Shown here piece after piece: positions 48,874 through 58,130 of a DNA stretch of 64,000 bases. The translations under genes were made by a program, and so were the position numbers. Location: the NCBI RefSeq assembly GCF_900111995.1, contig NZ_FOKF01000004.1, forward strand, positions 124,001 to 188,000. Direction: 5' to 3'. Position 1 is the stretch's first letter; each line of letters starts with the position of its first letter. This DNA is from Collimonas sp. OK607. GTDB lineage: Bacteria; Pseudomonadota; Gammaproteobacteria; Burkholderiales; Burkholderiaceae_D. The notes beneath the pieces were generated by a model. It was not told where the DNA came from, searched no databases, and saw only the letters and a program-made list of their open reading frames with translations.

Positions 48874-48999
48874 CTCGCGCAGGGTGGGCAGGTCTTTGCG
48901 CCCACCCTGCGCGATAACCGGAGTGCAGGCTTGCGCTGCACGGAAATAGGTATGTGCGTGAAGTGAGTTCACGCGTGGGCACACGTGCCCACCCTGCGA
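48874..48999. repeat. GGGTGGGCAC palindromic repeat element, copy 2
   Basis: GCGCAGGGTGGGCA.../TGCGCCCACCCTGCGC (48876-48912) and CACGCGTGGGCAC.../GTGCCCACCCTGCGA (48970-48999) flank an inner GTGCAG/CTGCAC hairpin, the same plan as the element at 3593-3714. Non-coding, between opgD and the ABC exporter. Confidence 0.68.
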
Positions 49000-49070
49000 G
49001 CGCCTGACAGATTTACAATATACTGTTGGGCTTGGGCATTTTTTTGCCCTGCCTATTTTGGAGTATTTCC

Positions 49071-50942
49071 ATGTTTGGATGGTTCGAAAGACTGTTGCAT
49101 CCATATCCGGATGCCGTCATGACACCGCCGCCGCGCGGTTTTTTTGCGTTTGTCTGGGCCTGCACCAAGGGTTTGCGCCCTTACATTATTGCCATGACCT
49201 TGCTGACCGCCGTTACCGGTGCGTTCGAGGCCTTGTTGTTCGCCATGATGGGGCGGATTGTCGACTGGCTGGGCCACGTCGAGCCGTCGACTTTGTGGGC
49301 CCATGAGAGTGGTAATCTGCTGTTGCTGGCCGGGATATTGCTGGCAAGTCCGATCGTTGTCGCCTTGCAAAGCATGTTCAAGCAGCAAGCGCTGGCAGGT
49401 AACTTCCCGATGTTGTTGCGCTGGAAATTCCATCGCCTGATGCTGAATCAAAGCATGAATTTTTATCAGGACGAGTTCGCCGGCCGGGTTGCGACCAAAG
49501 TCATGCAAACCTCGCTGGCGGTGCGCGATGTCTGCATGATCCTGTGCGACATCCTGGTATTCGTTGTGATTTACTTTTTCACCATGGTGGCGGTGGTAGG
49601 CAGCTTTAACGGCTGGATGCTGGTGCCGTTCCTGAGCTGGCTGGTGTTGTATGGCCTGGCCTTGCGTCACTTTGTGCCTCGCCTGAGCAAGGTTGCCAAG
49701 GCCCAGGCGGATGCGCGCTCCCTGATGACCGGCCGGATTACCGATGCTTACACCAACATCGCTACCGTCAAGCTGTTCTCGCATGCAGGCCGCGAAGCCG
49801 GTTATGCGCGTTCGGCGATGCAGGAATTCTTGCAGACAGTGCACGGCCAGATGCGGCTGGTGACCGGTTTTGAAATCGTCAACCACGTCTTGAGCATGTT
49901 GCTGATCCTGAGCACTGCCGGTGCTGCGCTCTGGTTATGGACCCAGGGCCAGGTAGGTATCGGCGCGGTAGCTGCGGCGACGGCGATGGCATTGCGCCTG
50001 AACGGGATTTCGCATTGGGTCATGTGGGAGTTTGCCTCGTTGTTTGAACAGGTCGGTACGGTACAGGACGGTATCAATACTTTGTCGCGCCCGCATGCGG
50101 TACAGGATCAAGCCGATGCAAAGCCGCTGCACGTGAAGCAAGGTACGGTGGATTTTGAGCGCGTCAGTTTTGCCTACGGCGGCCAGCGGCCGGTGATCGA
50201 TCAGTTGTCCCTGCATATCCGTCCCGGCGAAAAAATTGGCCTGGTCGGCCGTTCCGGCGCCGGCAAATCGACCATCGTCAACTTGCTGCTGCGTTTCTAC
50301 GACGTTGAACAAGGCCGCATACTGATCGACGGCCAGGACATTGCCCACGTCACGCAAGACACCTTGCGGGCGCAGGTTGGCATGGTGACGCAGGATACTT
50401 CGCTGCTGCATCGTTCGGTACGCGACAACCTGCTATACGGCCGCCCTGACGCCACCGACGCGGACATGCTGGTGGCGGCGCAACGGGCGGAGGCGCATGA
50501 ATTTATCCTGACCCTGACCGACCCCAAAGGCCGCACCGGTTACGATGCCCATGTCGGCGAGCGCGGCGTCAAGCTGTCCGGCGGTCAGCGGCAGCGGATT
50601 GCGATCGCGCGCGTGATGTTGAAAGATGCGCCCATCCTGCTGCTGGATGAAGCGACCAGTGCGCTCGATTCGGAAGTCGAAGCGGCGATTCAGGCTAGCC
50701 TGTACCGGCTGATGGAAGGCAAGACAGTGGTGGCGATTGCCCACCGGCTGTCGACCATTGCCGCCATGGACCGCCTGGTCGTGCTCGACAAGGGCCGTAT
50801 CGTGGAAGAGGGCGATCACCGCAGCTTGCTGGAACGCGGCGGCCTGTACGCACGCTTGTGGGCGCACCAGAGCGGCGGCTTCCTGGGGGAAGAGATAGAT
50901 GAAGATGAGTTGCCGGGCGAGACTCAGGCTGTGTTAGCTTAA
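49071..50942 (+). CDS. ABC exporter, fused membrane and ATPase domains (half transporter)
   Basis: 623 residues. Six membrane helices at about residues 38-330 form the exporter domain, followed by the ATPase: Walker A GRSGAGKST, Q-loop VTQDTSLLHRSVRDNLLYG, signature [17 protein letters not shown], Walker B PILLLDEATSALDSE, and the H-loop AHRLST. It is MsbA-like and would work as a homodimer, exporting a lipid, drug or glycan. TTGGAG precedes the ATG at 49071. It follows opgGHD (204 bases, across a repeat) and precedes a MacA-like adaptor and an outer-membrane factor by 70 bases. Confidence 0.9.
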   Translation: MFGWFERLLHPYPDAVMTPPPRGFFAFVWACTKGLRPYIIAMTLLTAVTGAFEALLFAMMGRIVDWLGHVEPSTLWAHESGNLLLLAGILLASPIVVALQSMFKQQALAGNFPMLLRWKFHRLMLNQSMNFYQDEFAGRVATKVMQTSLAVRDVCMILCDILVFVVIYFFTMVAVVGSFNGWMLVPFLSWLVLYGLALRHFVPRLSKVAKAQADARSLMTGRITDAYTNIATVKLFSHAGREAGYARSAMQEFLQTVHGQMRLVTGFEIVNHVLSMLLILSTAGAALWLWTQGQVGIGAVAAATAMALRLNGISHWVMWEFASLFEQVGTVQDGINTLSRPHAVQDQADAKPLHVKQGTVDFERVSFAYGGQRPVIDQLSLHIRPGEKIGLVGRSGAGKSTIVNLLLRFYDVEQGRILIDGQDIAHVTQDTLRAQVGMVTQDTSLLHRSVRDNLLYGRPDATDADMLVAAQRAEAHEFILTLTDPKGRTGYDAHVGERGVKLSGGQRQRIAIARVMLKDAPILLLDEATSALDSEVEAAIQASLYRLMEGKTVVAIAHRLSTIAAMDRLVVLDKGRIVEEGDHRSLLERGGLYARLWAHQSGGFLGEEIDEDELPGETQAVLA

Positions 50943-51012
50943 GACGAACAAGAAATTGTACGTTGCCACTGAAATTTGATGAATCCTGAGTTTGTACTTT
51001 GAGTTTGCTCCA

Positions 51013-52308
51013 ATGACTGTTGAACCGACCGATAAATCTGCTTTGCCATCCACTCTCGGCCACTCCGGCCGGCGCTGGCTGACCGCAATCCTGGCGCTTC
51101 TGATTGCACTGGGAGCGGGATTCCTGGTATGGAGAGCGTTCTGGCACAAACCGCCGCCGGCGCCCAAGCCGGTGCCGGTCCCTTTGCAGACTGAGGTGGT
51201 ACGGCGCGGTGATATCGAGCAAGCGGTGTTTGCCAACGGTAAATTGCAATTGCATAAATACAGCGATGTCGTGGCCCAGGTGTCGGGCCAGATCAAGGAT
51301 GTGCTGGTGATGGTGGGCGACGACGTCAAAGCCGGCAAGATGGTGGTCGAGATCACACCGACCTTGCCGTCGGCGCGGCTGGAAAGCAATCGCGCCCAAC
51401 TGGCCAGATTGCAGGCGGAGCTGGCAGACCAGCGGGCACAGCTGGATTTTGCCGAACTACAGTACAAACGCCAGACACAGTTGAAAGCGGAGAACGCCAC
51501 GCGTGAGGAATCCTACGAATCCAGCCGAATGAGCATGTATTCCGCATCGGCCCGGGTTGAGGCGATCAATGCCCAGATTCGCCAGATCGAGGCAACCTTG
51601 AAAGACGACGAAGAGACCCGCAGCCACACCCAGGTGCTGGCGCCGATTAGCGGCACCGTGGTGTCGGTAGCAGCGCGCACCGGCCAGATGATCAATCCGG
51701 GCCAGACAAATGTACCGCTGATGCGGATTGCTGATTTGAGCCGGTTGACGGTGCAGGCCCGTGTGGCGGAAATCGACGTGCCGCTGTTACGCAAAGGGAT
51801 GACGGCGTATTTCACAACGCCCGGCTACCCTGGCAAACGCTGGTCGGGCAAATTGCGGCAGGTGATCCCGGTACCTGCTGATGTCTCAGGCGAACAAGGC
51901 AAGCAGACTTTTTATAATGTCTTGTTCGAAGTCGATAATCCGCAAGAGGAACTGATGAGCGGCATGAGCACGCAAGTGCGCTTCGTGCTGGCGCAGGCGC
52001 ACGATGCCGTGATATTGCCGGTGAAATTGTTGGATAAGCCGGAAGTCGATGGCAGCTACATGGTGAATGTAGCTGGCGCCAATCCGAAAGCTAACCCGCA
52101 AGCTAGTCCGCGCAAGATAAAAATCGGTATTCGCAATGACCAGGTAGCGCAAATTTTGACGGGACTGGAGCCTGGTGAGCAGGTGGTCGTCCCTGCGGCG
52201 ACCGCAGTGATTGCAGCGGCGCCGATCCCTGCAACGGCCCCGATGCCCGCGCCGACGATGAAAAATGCCGCACCGCCACCGGCTGCATCGGCACCTAAAG
52301 CGCATTGA
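51013..52308 (+). CDS. MacA-like membrane fusion protein
   Basis: 431 residues. Single N-terminal membrane helix (about 22-42, WLTAILALLIALGAGFLVWRAF), biotinyl-lipoyl half (ANGKLQLHKYSDVVAQVSGQIKDVLVMVGDDVKAG), a coiled-coil hairpin (about 115-200) and the barrel/proximal domains (PISGTVVSVAARTGQMINPGQTNVPLMRIADLSRLTVQARVAEIDVPLLRKG). MacA normally pairs with the ABC protein MacB to link inner membrane and outer membrane, but no MacB-type gene (four helices with a large periplasmic loop) is next to it. A Pro/Ala-rich tail of about 35 residues ends the protein. ATG at 51013; no strong ribosome binding site. Confidence 0.85.
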   Translation: MTVEPTDKSALPSTLGHSGRRWLTAILALLIALGAGFLVWRAFWHKPPPAPKPVPVPLQTEVVRRGDIEQAVFANGKLQLHKYSDVVAQVSGQIKDVLVMVGDDVKAGKMVVEITPTLPSARLESNRAQLARLQAELADQRAQLDFAELQYKRQTQLKAENATREESYESSRMSMYSASARVEAINAQIRQIEATLKDDEETRSHTQVLAPISGTVVSVAARTGQMINPGQTNVPLMRIADLSRLTVQARVAEIDVPLLRKGMTAYFTTPGYPGKRWSGKLRQVIPVPADVSGEQGKQTFYNVLFEVDNPQEELMSGMSTQVRFVLAQAHDAVILPVKLLDKPEVDGSYMVNVAGANPKANPQASPRKIKIGIRNDQVAQILTGLEPGEQVVVPAATAVIAAAPIPATAPMPAPTMKNAAPPPAASAPKAH

Positions 52309-52319
52309 GGGAACTGCAA

Positions 52320-53762
52320 ATGAATTATTTCTCTCGTCGCCGCTGGCCCGCCGCTGCCGCTTGTGCAAGCGCATTGCTGTTGCTGACAGCATGTGCCAGC
52401 CAGATTGAGATCCGGGAGGCGACTCCCAGCGTCGAAGTTCCCCAGAGCTGGGATCTGTCCGCCAACAACGGTGAGCAGGACTGGCCCGACAGTAGTTGGT
52501 GGAAGCTGTTTGGCAGCGACGAGTTGAGCCTGCTGGTGACACAAGGGCAGGCCAGCAATCTGGAAATTGCCGCTGCCATATCGCGTGTGCGGCAGGCCGA
52601 GGCGCAAGCGCGGATTGCCGGCGCACCGTTGTTGCCGAACGCAGATTTTTCAACCAGCGTTAATCGCGCACTGCCGCTGGCCTCCAGCGGCAGTGCTGTT
52701 ACTTCAACCAGCGGTTTGGTTGAAATTGGCTACGAAGTTGATTTCTGGGGTAAAAACAGAGCAGGGCTGGCAGCCGCCGAAGCGTCTTTGCAAGCGAATC
52801 GTTATGACCGGGAAACGGTGGCGCTGACCGTCACCAGCGGCATCGTATCGACATATCTGCAGGTGTTGTCGCTGCGCGACCGCATCGAAATTGCCCAGAA
52901 AAACGTCGACAATGCAGAGCGCGTGCTGAAACTGGTGGCGGCGCAAAGCCGCGCCGGCTCGGCATCGCCGCTGGATCTGGCGCGGCAGCGCTCGGCGGTG
53001 GCCGGGCAGAAGGCCGTGATTCCCGATCTGAAGCAACAGGAACGTGAAGCGCAGACTGCGCTGGCGATTTTGCTGGGGCGGCCGCCCCAGACGTTTACCG
53101 TCAACGAACCTGGCCTCGCAAAGATTCTGCTGCCGCAGGTGACCCCGGGTCTGCCGTCGGAATTGCTCTCTCGCCGCCCGGATATCCGTCATGCCGAAGC
53201 AGAGCTGGCGGCAGCCAACGCCAACGTTGCTGCGGCGCGCGCCGCCTTGTTTCCCAGTATCCGTCTGACCGGCTCGGCTGGCGGCCAAAGTAATGCTTTG
53301 CTGTCGCTGTTTAACGGCCCCAATATGCTAGCCAACCTGGGTGCGGGACTGGTCGCACCTATTTTCGACGCCGGCCGTCTCAACAGCCAGCGTGACCTGG
53401 CGATCGCGCAGAAGCAGGAGTTGGTGCAGATCTATCGTTCGACCGTGATTGCCGCGCTGTCAGAAGTCGACACGGCGTTGGGACAGATCCGCAGCCTGGA
53501 TGAACAACGCCAGTTGAAAATCACGGAAATGGAGCAGGCGCGCTTTGCTTTCGACCTATCCGAAATTCGCTATCGCGTCGGCGCGGAGGATTTGATGACG
53601 GTACTGGATACCCAGCGCTCGTTGTCGGAAGTACAGAACGAACTCGGCCAGATTAAGCTGAAGCGCCTGAAAGCCACCGTGTCGCTATACAAAGCCTTGG
53701 GTGGAGGCTGGCAAGATACGCCTTCCGCCAAACCTGCTGCCGAGCCAACGCGAGGCAGCTAA
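52320..53762 (+). CDS. NodT-family outer-membrane factor lipoprotein
   Basis: 480 residues. Signal peptide with lipobox LTAC (C25), so it is lipid-anchored to the outer membrane. TolC-like: two repeats of coiled-coil helices and beta strands with SRRPDIRHAEAELAAANANVAAARAALFPSIRLTGSAGGQS as the RND-type efflux landmark and EIGYEVDFWGKNRAGLAAAEAS in the first half. It starts 11 bases after the MacA-like gene with GAGGGA ahead of the ATG. It would be the outer channel for the adaptor and an inner-membrane pump. Confidence 0.92.
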   Translation: MNYFSRRRWPAAAACASALLLLTACASQIEIREATPSVEVPQSWDLSANNGEQDWPDSSWWKLFGSDELSLLVTQGQASNLEIAAAISRVRQAEAQARIAGAPLLPNADFSTSVNRALPLASSGSAVTSTSGLVEIGYEVDFWGKNRAGLAAAEASLQANRYDRETVALTVTSGIVSTYLQVLSLRDRIEIAQKNVDNAERVLKLVAAQSRAGSASPLDLARQRSAVAGQKAVIPDLKQQEREAQTALAILLGRPPQTFTVNEPGLAKILLPQVTPGLPSELLSRRPDIRHAEAELAAANANVAAARAALFPSIRLTGSAGGQSNALLSLFNGPNMLANLGAGLVAPIFDAGRLNSQRDLAIAQKQELVQIYRSTVIAALSEVDTALGQIRSLDEQRQLKITEMEQARFAFDLSEIRYRVGAEDLMTVLDTQRSLSEVQNELGQIKLKRLKATVSLYKALGGGWQDTPSAKPAAEPTRGS

Positions 53763-53810
53763 TACGCTGGGTGCGTAAAAGCAAAATAGAAATGTCCGCT
53801 TTATGAATGG

Positions 53811-54049
53811 GGCTTTACGGTCCACGCGACAAGCAGCCCGAACTAACCGGGGTCAGAGTGAACTTTCGCATGCCTTACCGCCGAAACTTCACTCTGACCC
53901 CGCTTAGTGGACCACGGAGCAGAAGCAGTAAAAACGGAAAGAACCAAACCGGCGATAAGTGAACTACCTTACTCCGTAGCCGTGATGTGAGGTCGGAGTC
54001 AAGTTTCGCGATAAAGCCTGCGAAAGTTGACTCCGACCCCAGATCACTA
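53811..54049. repeat. GGGGTCAGAGT doublet-hairpin element, copy 3
   Basis: Full-length like the copy at 11587. Hairpin 1: GGGGTCAGAGTGAA... (from 53849). Hairpin 2: GGTCGGAGTCAAGTTTCGC pairs with GCGAAAGTTGACTCCGACC (53992-54038) without a mismatch. Where copy 1 has A in the left arm (GGTCAGAG), this copy has G with C opposite. Such paired changes suggest the stem is under selection. It separates the OMF gene from thyA. Confidence 0.75.
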
Positions 54050-54092
54050 AGTCGACGATTCGCAACCGAATGGCGCCCCTGATCTCGGAAGC

Positions 54093-54887
54093 CTACACTG
54101 CCACCGGCGCCTTGATGTGCGCCTGCGGGTGATAATCGACGATATCAAAATCCTCAAAACGATAATCGAAAATCGACTCCGGATGGCGCTTGATTTCCAA
54201 ACACGGCAGCGGGCCGGGTGTGCGTGACAACTGCTCTTCGACTTGCGCTGTGTGGTTGGAATACAAATGGCAATCGCCGCCGGTCCAGATAAAATCTCCC
54301 ACTTCAAGCCCGCATTGCTGCGCCATCATATGTGTCAGCAAAGCATAGGAAGCGATGTTAAACGGCACCCCAAGGAAAATATCGGCGCTACGCTGGTACA
54401 ACTGGCAAGACAGCTTGCCGTCGGCCACGTAAAACTGAAAGAAGGCATGGCAGGGCGGCAGTTTCATCTGCGGGATATCGGCCACATTCCAGGCCGAGAC
54501 GATCAGCCTCCGCGAATCCGGATTGCTCTTGATTTGCTCAACCACTTGCTTGATCTGGTCGATATGCTCGCCACCCGGGGTTGGCCAGGAGCGCCATTGA
54601 TAACCATAGATCGGCCCCAAGTTGCCGTCGGCATCGGCCCATTCGTCCCAGATTTTTACATCATTGTCTTTTAGATACTGGATGTTGGTAGAGCCGGCCA
54701 GAAACCAGATCAGCTCATGGATGATCGATCGCAGATGCAGTTTTTTAGTGGTAAGCAAGGGAAAGCCGTCTTGCAGATTGAAACGCATCTGGTAGCCGAA
54801 TACCGAGCGGGTGCCGGTGCCGGTGCGGTCGGTCTTGACGGTGCCATGTTGTTGCACATGACGCATGAGATCTAGGTATTGGCGCAT
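54093..54887 (-). CDS. thyA: thymidylate synthase
   Basis: 264 residues, identical in length to E. coli ThyA. It methylates dUMP to dTMP with methylene-tetrahydrofolate. [15 protein letters not shown] carries the nucleophilic cysteine, [16 protein letters not shown] and [26 protein letters not shown] the dUMP-binding arginine and Asn, and the C terminus ends HIKAPVAV. The ATG at 54887 ([11 protein letters not shown]) fits the family; the frame to 54974 is spurious. Confidence 0.97.
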   Translation of the reverse strand: MRQYLDLMRHVQQHGTVKTDRTGTGTRSVFGYQMRFNLQDGFPLLTTKKLHLRSIIHELIWFLAGSTNIQYLKDNDVKIWDEWADADGNLGPIYGYQWRSWPTPGGEHIDQIKQVVEQIKSNPDSRRLIVSAWNVADIPQMKLPPCHAFFQFYVADGKLSCQLYQRSADIFLGVPFNIASYALLTHMMAQQCGLEVGDFIWTGGDCHLYSNHTAQVEEQLSRTPGPLPCLEIKRHPESIFDYRFEDFDIVDYHPQAHIKAPVAV

Positions 54888-55036
54888 TTTTTTCTTGATA
54901 ACGGAAACGGATTCCAAGATTGTAACGCATTGCCGCCACAGGTTTGCCGGTTGAGCGCATGCCGGCATTGTCATAGAAATATCAAGCGTGTGCTTATGCT
55001 TGTCTTGTGATTATTTATCGTACGCGAAGAAGATAA

Positions 55037-55180
55037 ATGATTGATAATCAAAAGCTAATGGAATCGATTTTTCCAGTTGCAGCATCTGAGCGACGGTTAC
55101 AAATTAATGATTTTAAGCATGAACTTTTTGCGGACGATCTTCTCGAAAGCTGGAGACCTCAGTCTTATACCTTTGTCTAA
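55037..55180 (+). CDS. possible 47-residue protein upstream of bactofilin
   Basis: An open frame too short for ordinary gene callers. GAAGAAGATAA precedes the ATG. The product is acidic and helix-rich (a central ERRLQINDFKHELFADDLLESW stretch), ends in YTFV, and has no signal peptide. It is more AT-rich than its neighbours. It lies 82 bases before the bactofilin gene on the same strand. I do not recognise the family; translation is unproven. Confidence 0.4.
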   Translation: MIDNQKLMESIFPVAASERRLQINDFKHELFADDLLESWRPQSYTFV

Positions 55181-55262
55181 TCCAGGTATTTGCTTATCTT
55201 ATTTTCATTTTTATGTGACAGCGCTGGCCCATTAGTGCACGCAACACCATTCAGGAGATCCC

Positions 55263-55790
55263 ATGCTTAAATCAGATACATTTTTCGGCGGCAAGCGCGA
55301 AACACCAACACCTAATTCACCATTCAGTGCCAGCAGCAACCTGACTTCCGGCGGTACCTCCAACATTCCAAAGGCTAGCAATCCTGTGAGCACTCCAGTC
55401 AATCACTCGTCATCGAGCACCAATGAAGTTGGCAGCAAACTGATCGTCGGCCCGAACATAAAACTCAAGGGCGTTGAAATTACCGATTGCGACACCTTGG
55501 TGGTAGAAGGCCGGGTTGAAGCGACAATGAATTCGCGCGTCATCCATATCGCAGAAAAAGGCGCATTCAAGGGTTCGGCTGAAATCGACCTGGCCGAAAT
55601 CTACGGCGAATTCGATGGCGACCTGACTGTTCGTGAAAAGCTGGTGATTTATTCGACCGGCAAGGTTTCCGGCAAAATTCGTTATGGCAAAGTTGTCATC
55701 GAAGAAGGCGGCCAACTGACAGGTGAAGTGCAAGTCGGCACCAGCAGCCCAGCCAGCGTCAAGCCAGCTGCGGTTACTGCCGTAGCATAA
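55263..55790 (+). CDS. bactofilin (polymer-forming cytoskeletal protein)
   Basis: 175 residues. A disordered Ser/Asn/Thr-rich N terminus (about residues 1-55) precedes the DUF583/bactofilin beta-helix (about 58-155): LIVGPNIKLKGVEITDCDTLVVEGRVEATMNSRVIHIAEKGAFKGSAEIDLAEIYGEFDGDLTVREKLVIYSTGKVSGKIRYGKVVIEEGGQLTGEV, split in regular strands. It polymerises without nucleotide and helps shape or position envelope proteins. CAGGAG precedes the ATG. Confidence 0.92.
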   Translation: MLKSDTFFGGKRETPTPNSPFSASSNLTSGGTSNIPKASNPVSTPVNHSSSSTNEVGSKLIVGPNIKLKGVEITDCDTLVVEGRVEATMNSRVIHIAEKGAFKGSAEIDLAEIYGEFDGDLTVREKLVIYSTGKVSGKIRYGKVVIEEGGQLTGEVQVGTSSPASVKPAAVTAVA

Positions 55791-55939
55791 GGTTCACTTC
55801 GAGTTAGCGTCGGGTCGGCCTCCGGGCCGGCTGGCCTTGGCTATACAGCGCAAGGCGAACAACCAGTCCGGCCGTGGATAGCCGCCGGGGCTATCTGGGC
55901 GCGCGTGGCGTGCTTATACCTAGCTGTTTGTCCCCAATT

Positions 55940-55974
55940 AACCAGAGTGGCGTCAAAGCCGCCCTGGTTTTTTT
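55940..55974 (+). terminator. terminator after bactofilin
   Basis: AACCAG and CTGGTT form the stem base with inner GGC/GCC, followed by seven T (55968-55974). Fits the end of the bactofilin transcript; the next gene starts at 56049. Confidence 0.65.
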
Positions 55975-56048
55975 GTCATGTGCAGGCAGGCATGCGACAA
56001 TAGCGCTTTTGGCTCACCGCTACAGCGCTTCCCGCCTCACACAAAATC

Positions 56049-56918
56049 ATGAGCTATCCAGAATACATACTCACCTTGTCCTGCCTCGATCAGCGCGGAA
56101 TCGTCCATCGCGTCTCCGGCTTCCTGGCGGACCACGGTTGCAATATCATCGATTCAGCCCAGTTTGGCGATGCCCAGTCCGCACTGTTTTTCATGCGTGT
56201 GCATTTCTCCTCCGAGGATGCAACGATTACCGATGAGCGCCTGAGGGCAGAATTTTCCACTCTCGGCGATACCATGCAAATGCATTGGCAATTGCATGAT
56301 GCGCACAAGAAGCCGCGCATGATGCTGATGGTGTCGAAAATCGGCCATTGCCTGAATGATCTGCTGTTCCGCTACAAAAGCGGCTTGCTGCCGGTAGAAA
56401 TTTCGGCGATCGTTTCGAATCACACCGATTTTTATCAACTGGCCGCCAGCTATAACATTCCGTTCCACCATCTGCCGTTGGCCGCGGGCGCTTCAGCTGC
56501 AGCCAAGCAGGCGCAGGAAGCGCGTGTGATGGAGATCGTCGAGGCCAATAATATCGATCTGGTGGTGTTGGCGCGTTATATGCAAATCCTGTCGCCTGCC
56601 ATGTGCAGTGCGCTGACGGGGCGGGCAATCAATATCCATCATTCCTTCCTACCTAGTTTCAAAGGCGCCAAACCTTACTACCAGGCACATGATCGCGGCG
56701 TGAAGCTGATCGGCGCCACAGCCCATTTCGTCACCGGCGATCTGGATGAAGGTCCGATCATCGAACAGGACGTGGCACGGGTTGACCACGCGATGGAGCC
56801 TGAGACCTTGACCGCCATCGGGCGCGACGTTGAATGCGTGGTGCTGGCGAGGGCGGTGAAGTGGTTTATCGAACACAGGATTTTGCTCAACGGGCACAAG
56901 ACGGTGGTGTTCAAGTAA
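56049..56918 (+). CDS. purU: formyltetrahydrofolate deformylase
   Basis: 289 residues. It hydrolyses 10-formyl-tetrahydrofolate to formate and tetrahydrofolate. ACT domain at about 5-85 (YILTLSCLDQRGIVHRVSGFLADHGCNIIDS), formyltransferase domain after 90. Catalytic residues N, H and D are in NIHHSFLPSFKGAKPY and HFVTGDLDEGPIIEQD. Ends before a bidirectional terminator shared with tal. Confidence 0.96.
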   Translation: MSYPEYILTLSCLDQRGIVHRVSGFLADHGCNIIDSAQFGDAQSALFFMRVHFSSEDATITDERLRAEFSTLGDTMQMHWQLHDAHKKPRMMLMVSKIGHCLNDLLFRYKSGLLPVEISAIVSNHTDFYQLAASYNIPFHHLPLAAGASAAAKQAQEARVMEIVEANNIDLVVLARYMQILSPAMCSALTGRAINIHHSFLPSFKGAKPYYQAHDRGVKLIGATAHFVTGDLDEGPIIEQDVARVDHAMEPETLTAIGRDVECVVLARAVKWFIEHRILLNGHKTVVFK

Positions 56919-56951
56919 ACAAATAAGTAAGCAAATAAGTAAGCATGCAAG

Positions 56952-56988
56952 AAAAAATGGTCCCAATTCACATTGGGGCCATTTTTTT
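56952..56988. terminator. bidirectional terminator between purU and tal
   Basis: AAAAAATGG(t)CCCAAT pairs with ATTGGG(g)CCATTTTTTT across a 4-base loop. Runs of A and T on both sides let it serve either strand. Just upstream is a small direct repeat of CAAATAAGTAAG. Confidence 0.85.
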
Positions 56989-57027
56989 ATGACAATGGAG
57001 CGATGCGCGGGCTTGCGCAGGCGATCA

Positions 57028-57963
57028 TCAACGCAAAGCGTCTACCAGTTTTTCCAGCTTGACTGCGTCGGCGCTGAACTGGCGTATTCCTTCCGCCAGC
57101 TTTTCGGTCGCCATTGCATCGTCGTTCAACATGGTGCGGAAAGTGATTTCGTCCATGTCGATTTTTTCCTGAGTGCTCAGTTGCGCAGCTTCCGGGCTCA
57201 GCTTGCGGCTGACCGGAGCGTCTCTTTCCGCCAGTTTCTGCAGCAAGTCGGGACTGATGGTGAGCAGGTCGCAACCGGCCAGTTCGACGATTTGGGACGT
57301 ATTGCGGAAGCTGGCGCCCATGACTTCGGTGGCGTAGCCGTATTTGCGGAAATAGCTGTAGATCTGTTTGACCGACTGCACGCCTGGATCGTCGGCGCCG
57401 GTGTAATCCTGGCCGCTGGATTTCTTGTACCAGTCGTAGATACGGCCGACGAATGGCGAGATCAGCTGCACGCCAGCTTCGGCACAGGCAATCGCCTGTG
57501 GCAATGAAAACAGCAAGGTCAGGTTGCAATGGATGCCGGCCTTTTGCAGTACTTCGGCAGCGCGTATGCCTTCCCAGGTAGAGGCGACCTTGATCAGCAC
57601 GCGTTCACGGTCTATGCCGGCGGCTTCGTACAGCTTGATCAGGGCGTGCCCTTTGTCGATGGTACCTTGGGTATTGAACGACAGGCGCGCATCGGTTTCG
57701 GTTGAAACCCGGCCCGGGATGATTTTCAGGATCTCCTTGCCGAATGTGATCAGCAAATGATCGATGATGTCGGTAGTCGATTGCTGGCTGTGCGCCTTCA
57801 CGGTCTGGCTCAGCAGCGGCTGGTATTCCGGCTTCTGCACCGCTTTCAGGATCAGCGACGGATTGGTGGTGGCGTCGCGCGGCGCAAACGCCTGGATGGA
57901 CTGAAAGTCGCCGGTATCGGCAACGATGGTGGTGAATTGCTTGAGTTGTTCGAGTTGGTTCAT
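57028..57963 (-). CDS. tal: transaldolase
   Basis: 312 residues. Moves a three-carbon dihydroxyacetone unit between sugar phosphates in the pentose-phosphate pathway. Schiff-base lysine in [17 protein letters not shown] at about residue 131; opening aspartate in [26 protein letters not shown] for phosphate binding. ATG at 57963; the frame to 58050 is spurious. No clear ribosome binding site. Downstream of the gts genes on the same strand, 168 bases away across hairpins, and close to zwf in function. Confidence 0.95.
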   Translation of the reverse strand: MNQLEQLKQFTTIVADTGDFQSIQAFAPRDATTNPSLILKAVQKPEYQPLLSQTVKAHSQQSTTDIIDHLLITFGKEILKIIPGRVSTETDARLSFNTQGTIDKGHALIKLYEAAGIDRERVLIKVASTWEGIRAAEVLQKAGIHCNLTLLFSLPQAIACAEAGVQLISPFVGRIYDWYKKSSGQDYTGADDPGVQSVKQIYSYFRKYGYATEVMGASFRNTSQIVELAGCDLLTISPDLLQKLAERDAPVSRKLSPEAAQLSTQEKIDMDEITFRTMLNDDAMATEKLAEGIRQFSADAVKLEKLVDALR

Positions 57964-58068
57964 GGCAGCGTAGAAAAACAGAACTGTTAGTCGGAACGAC
58001 AGCGGGATACTTCCCAGCCATTCTACGCAATTTATGCTTGCACAACACAAATGGACCGATGAACAGGT

Positions 58069-58120
58069 GCCAGATCAGCAATACCTTATATTCTGATCTG
58101 GCCGGTCTGCGTCACCGGCC
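58069..58120 (-). terminator. two adjoining hairpins after the gts operon
   Basis: GCCAGATCAG (58069-58078)/CTGATCTGGC (58093-58102) is a perfect 10-bp stem; GGCCGGT (58100-58106)/ACCGGCC (58114-58120) is a perfect 7-bp stem. They share three bases, so only one can fully form at a time. Without a T tract; they may partly end the gtsABCD mRNA or control tal. Confidence 0.45.
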
Positions 58121-58130
58121 TATGTCACCT

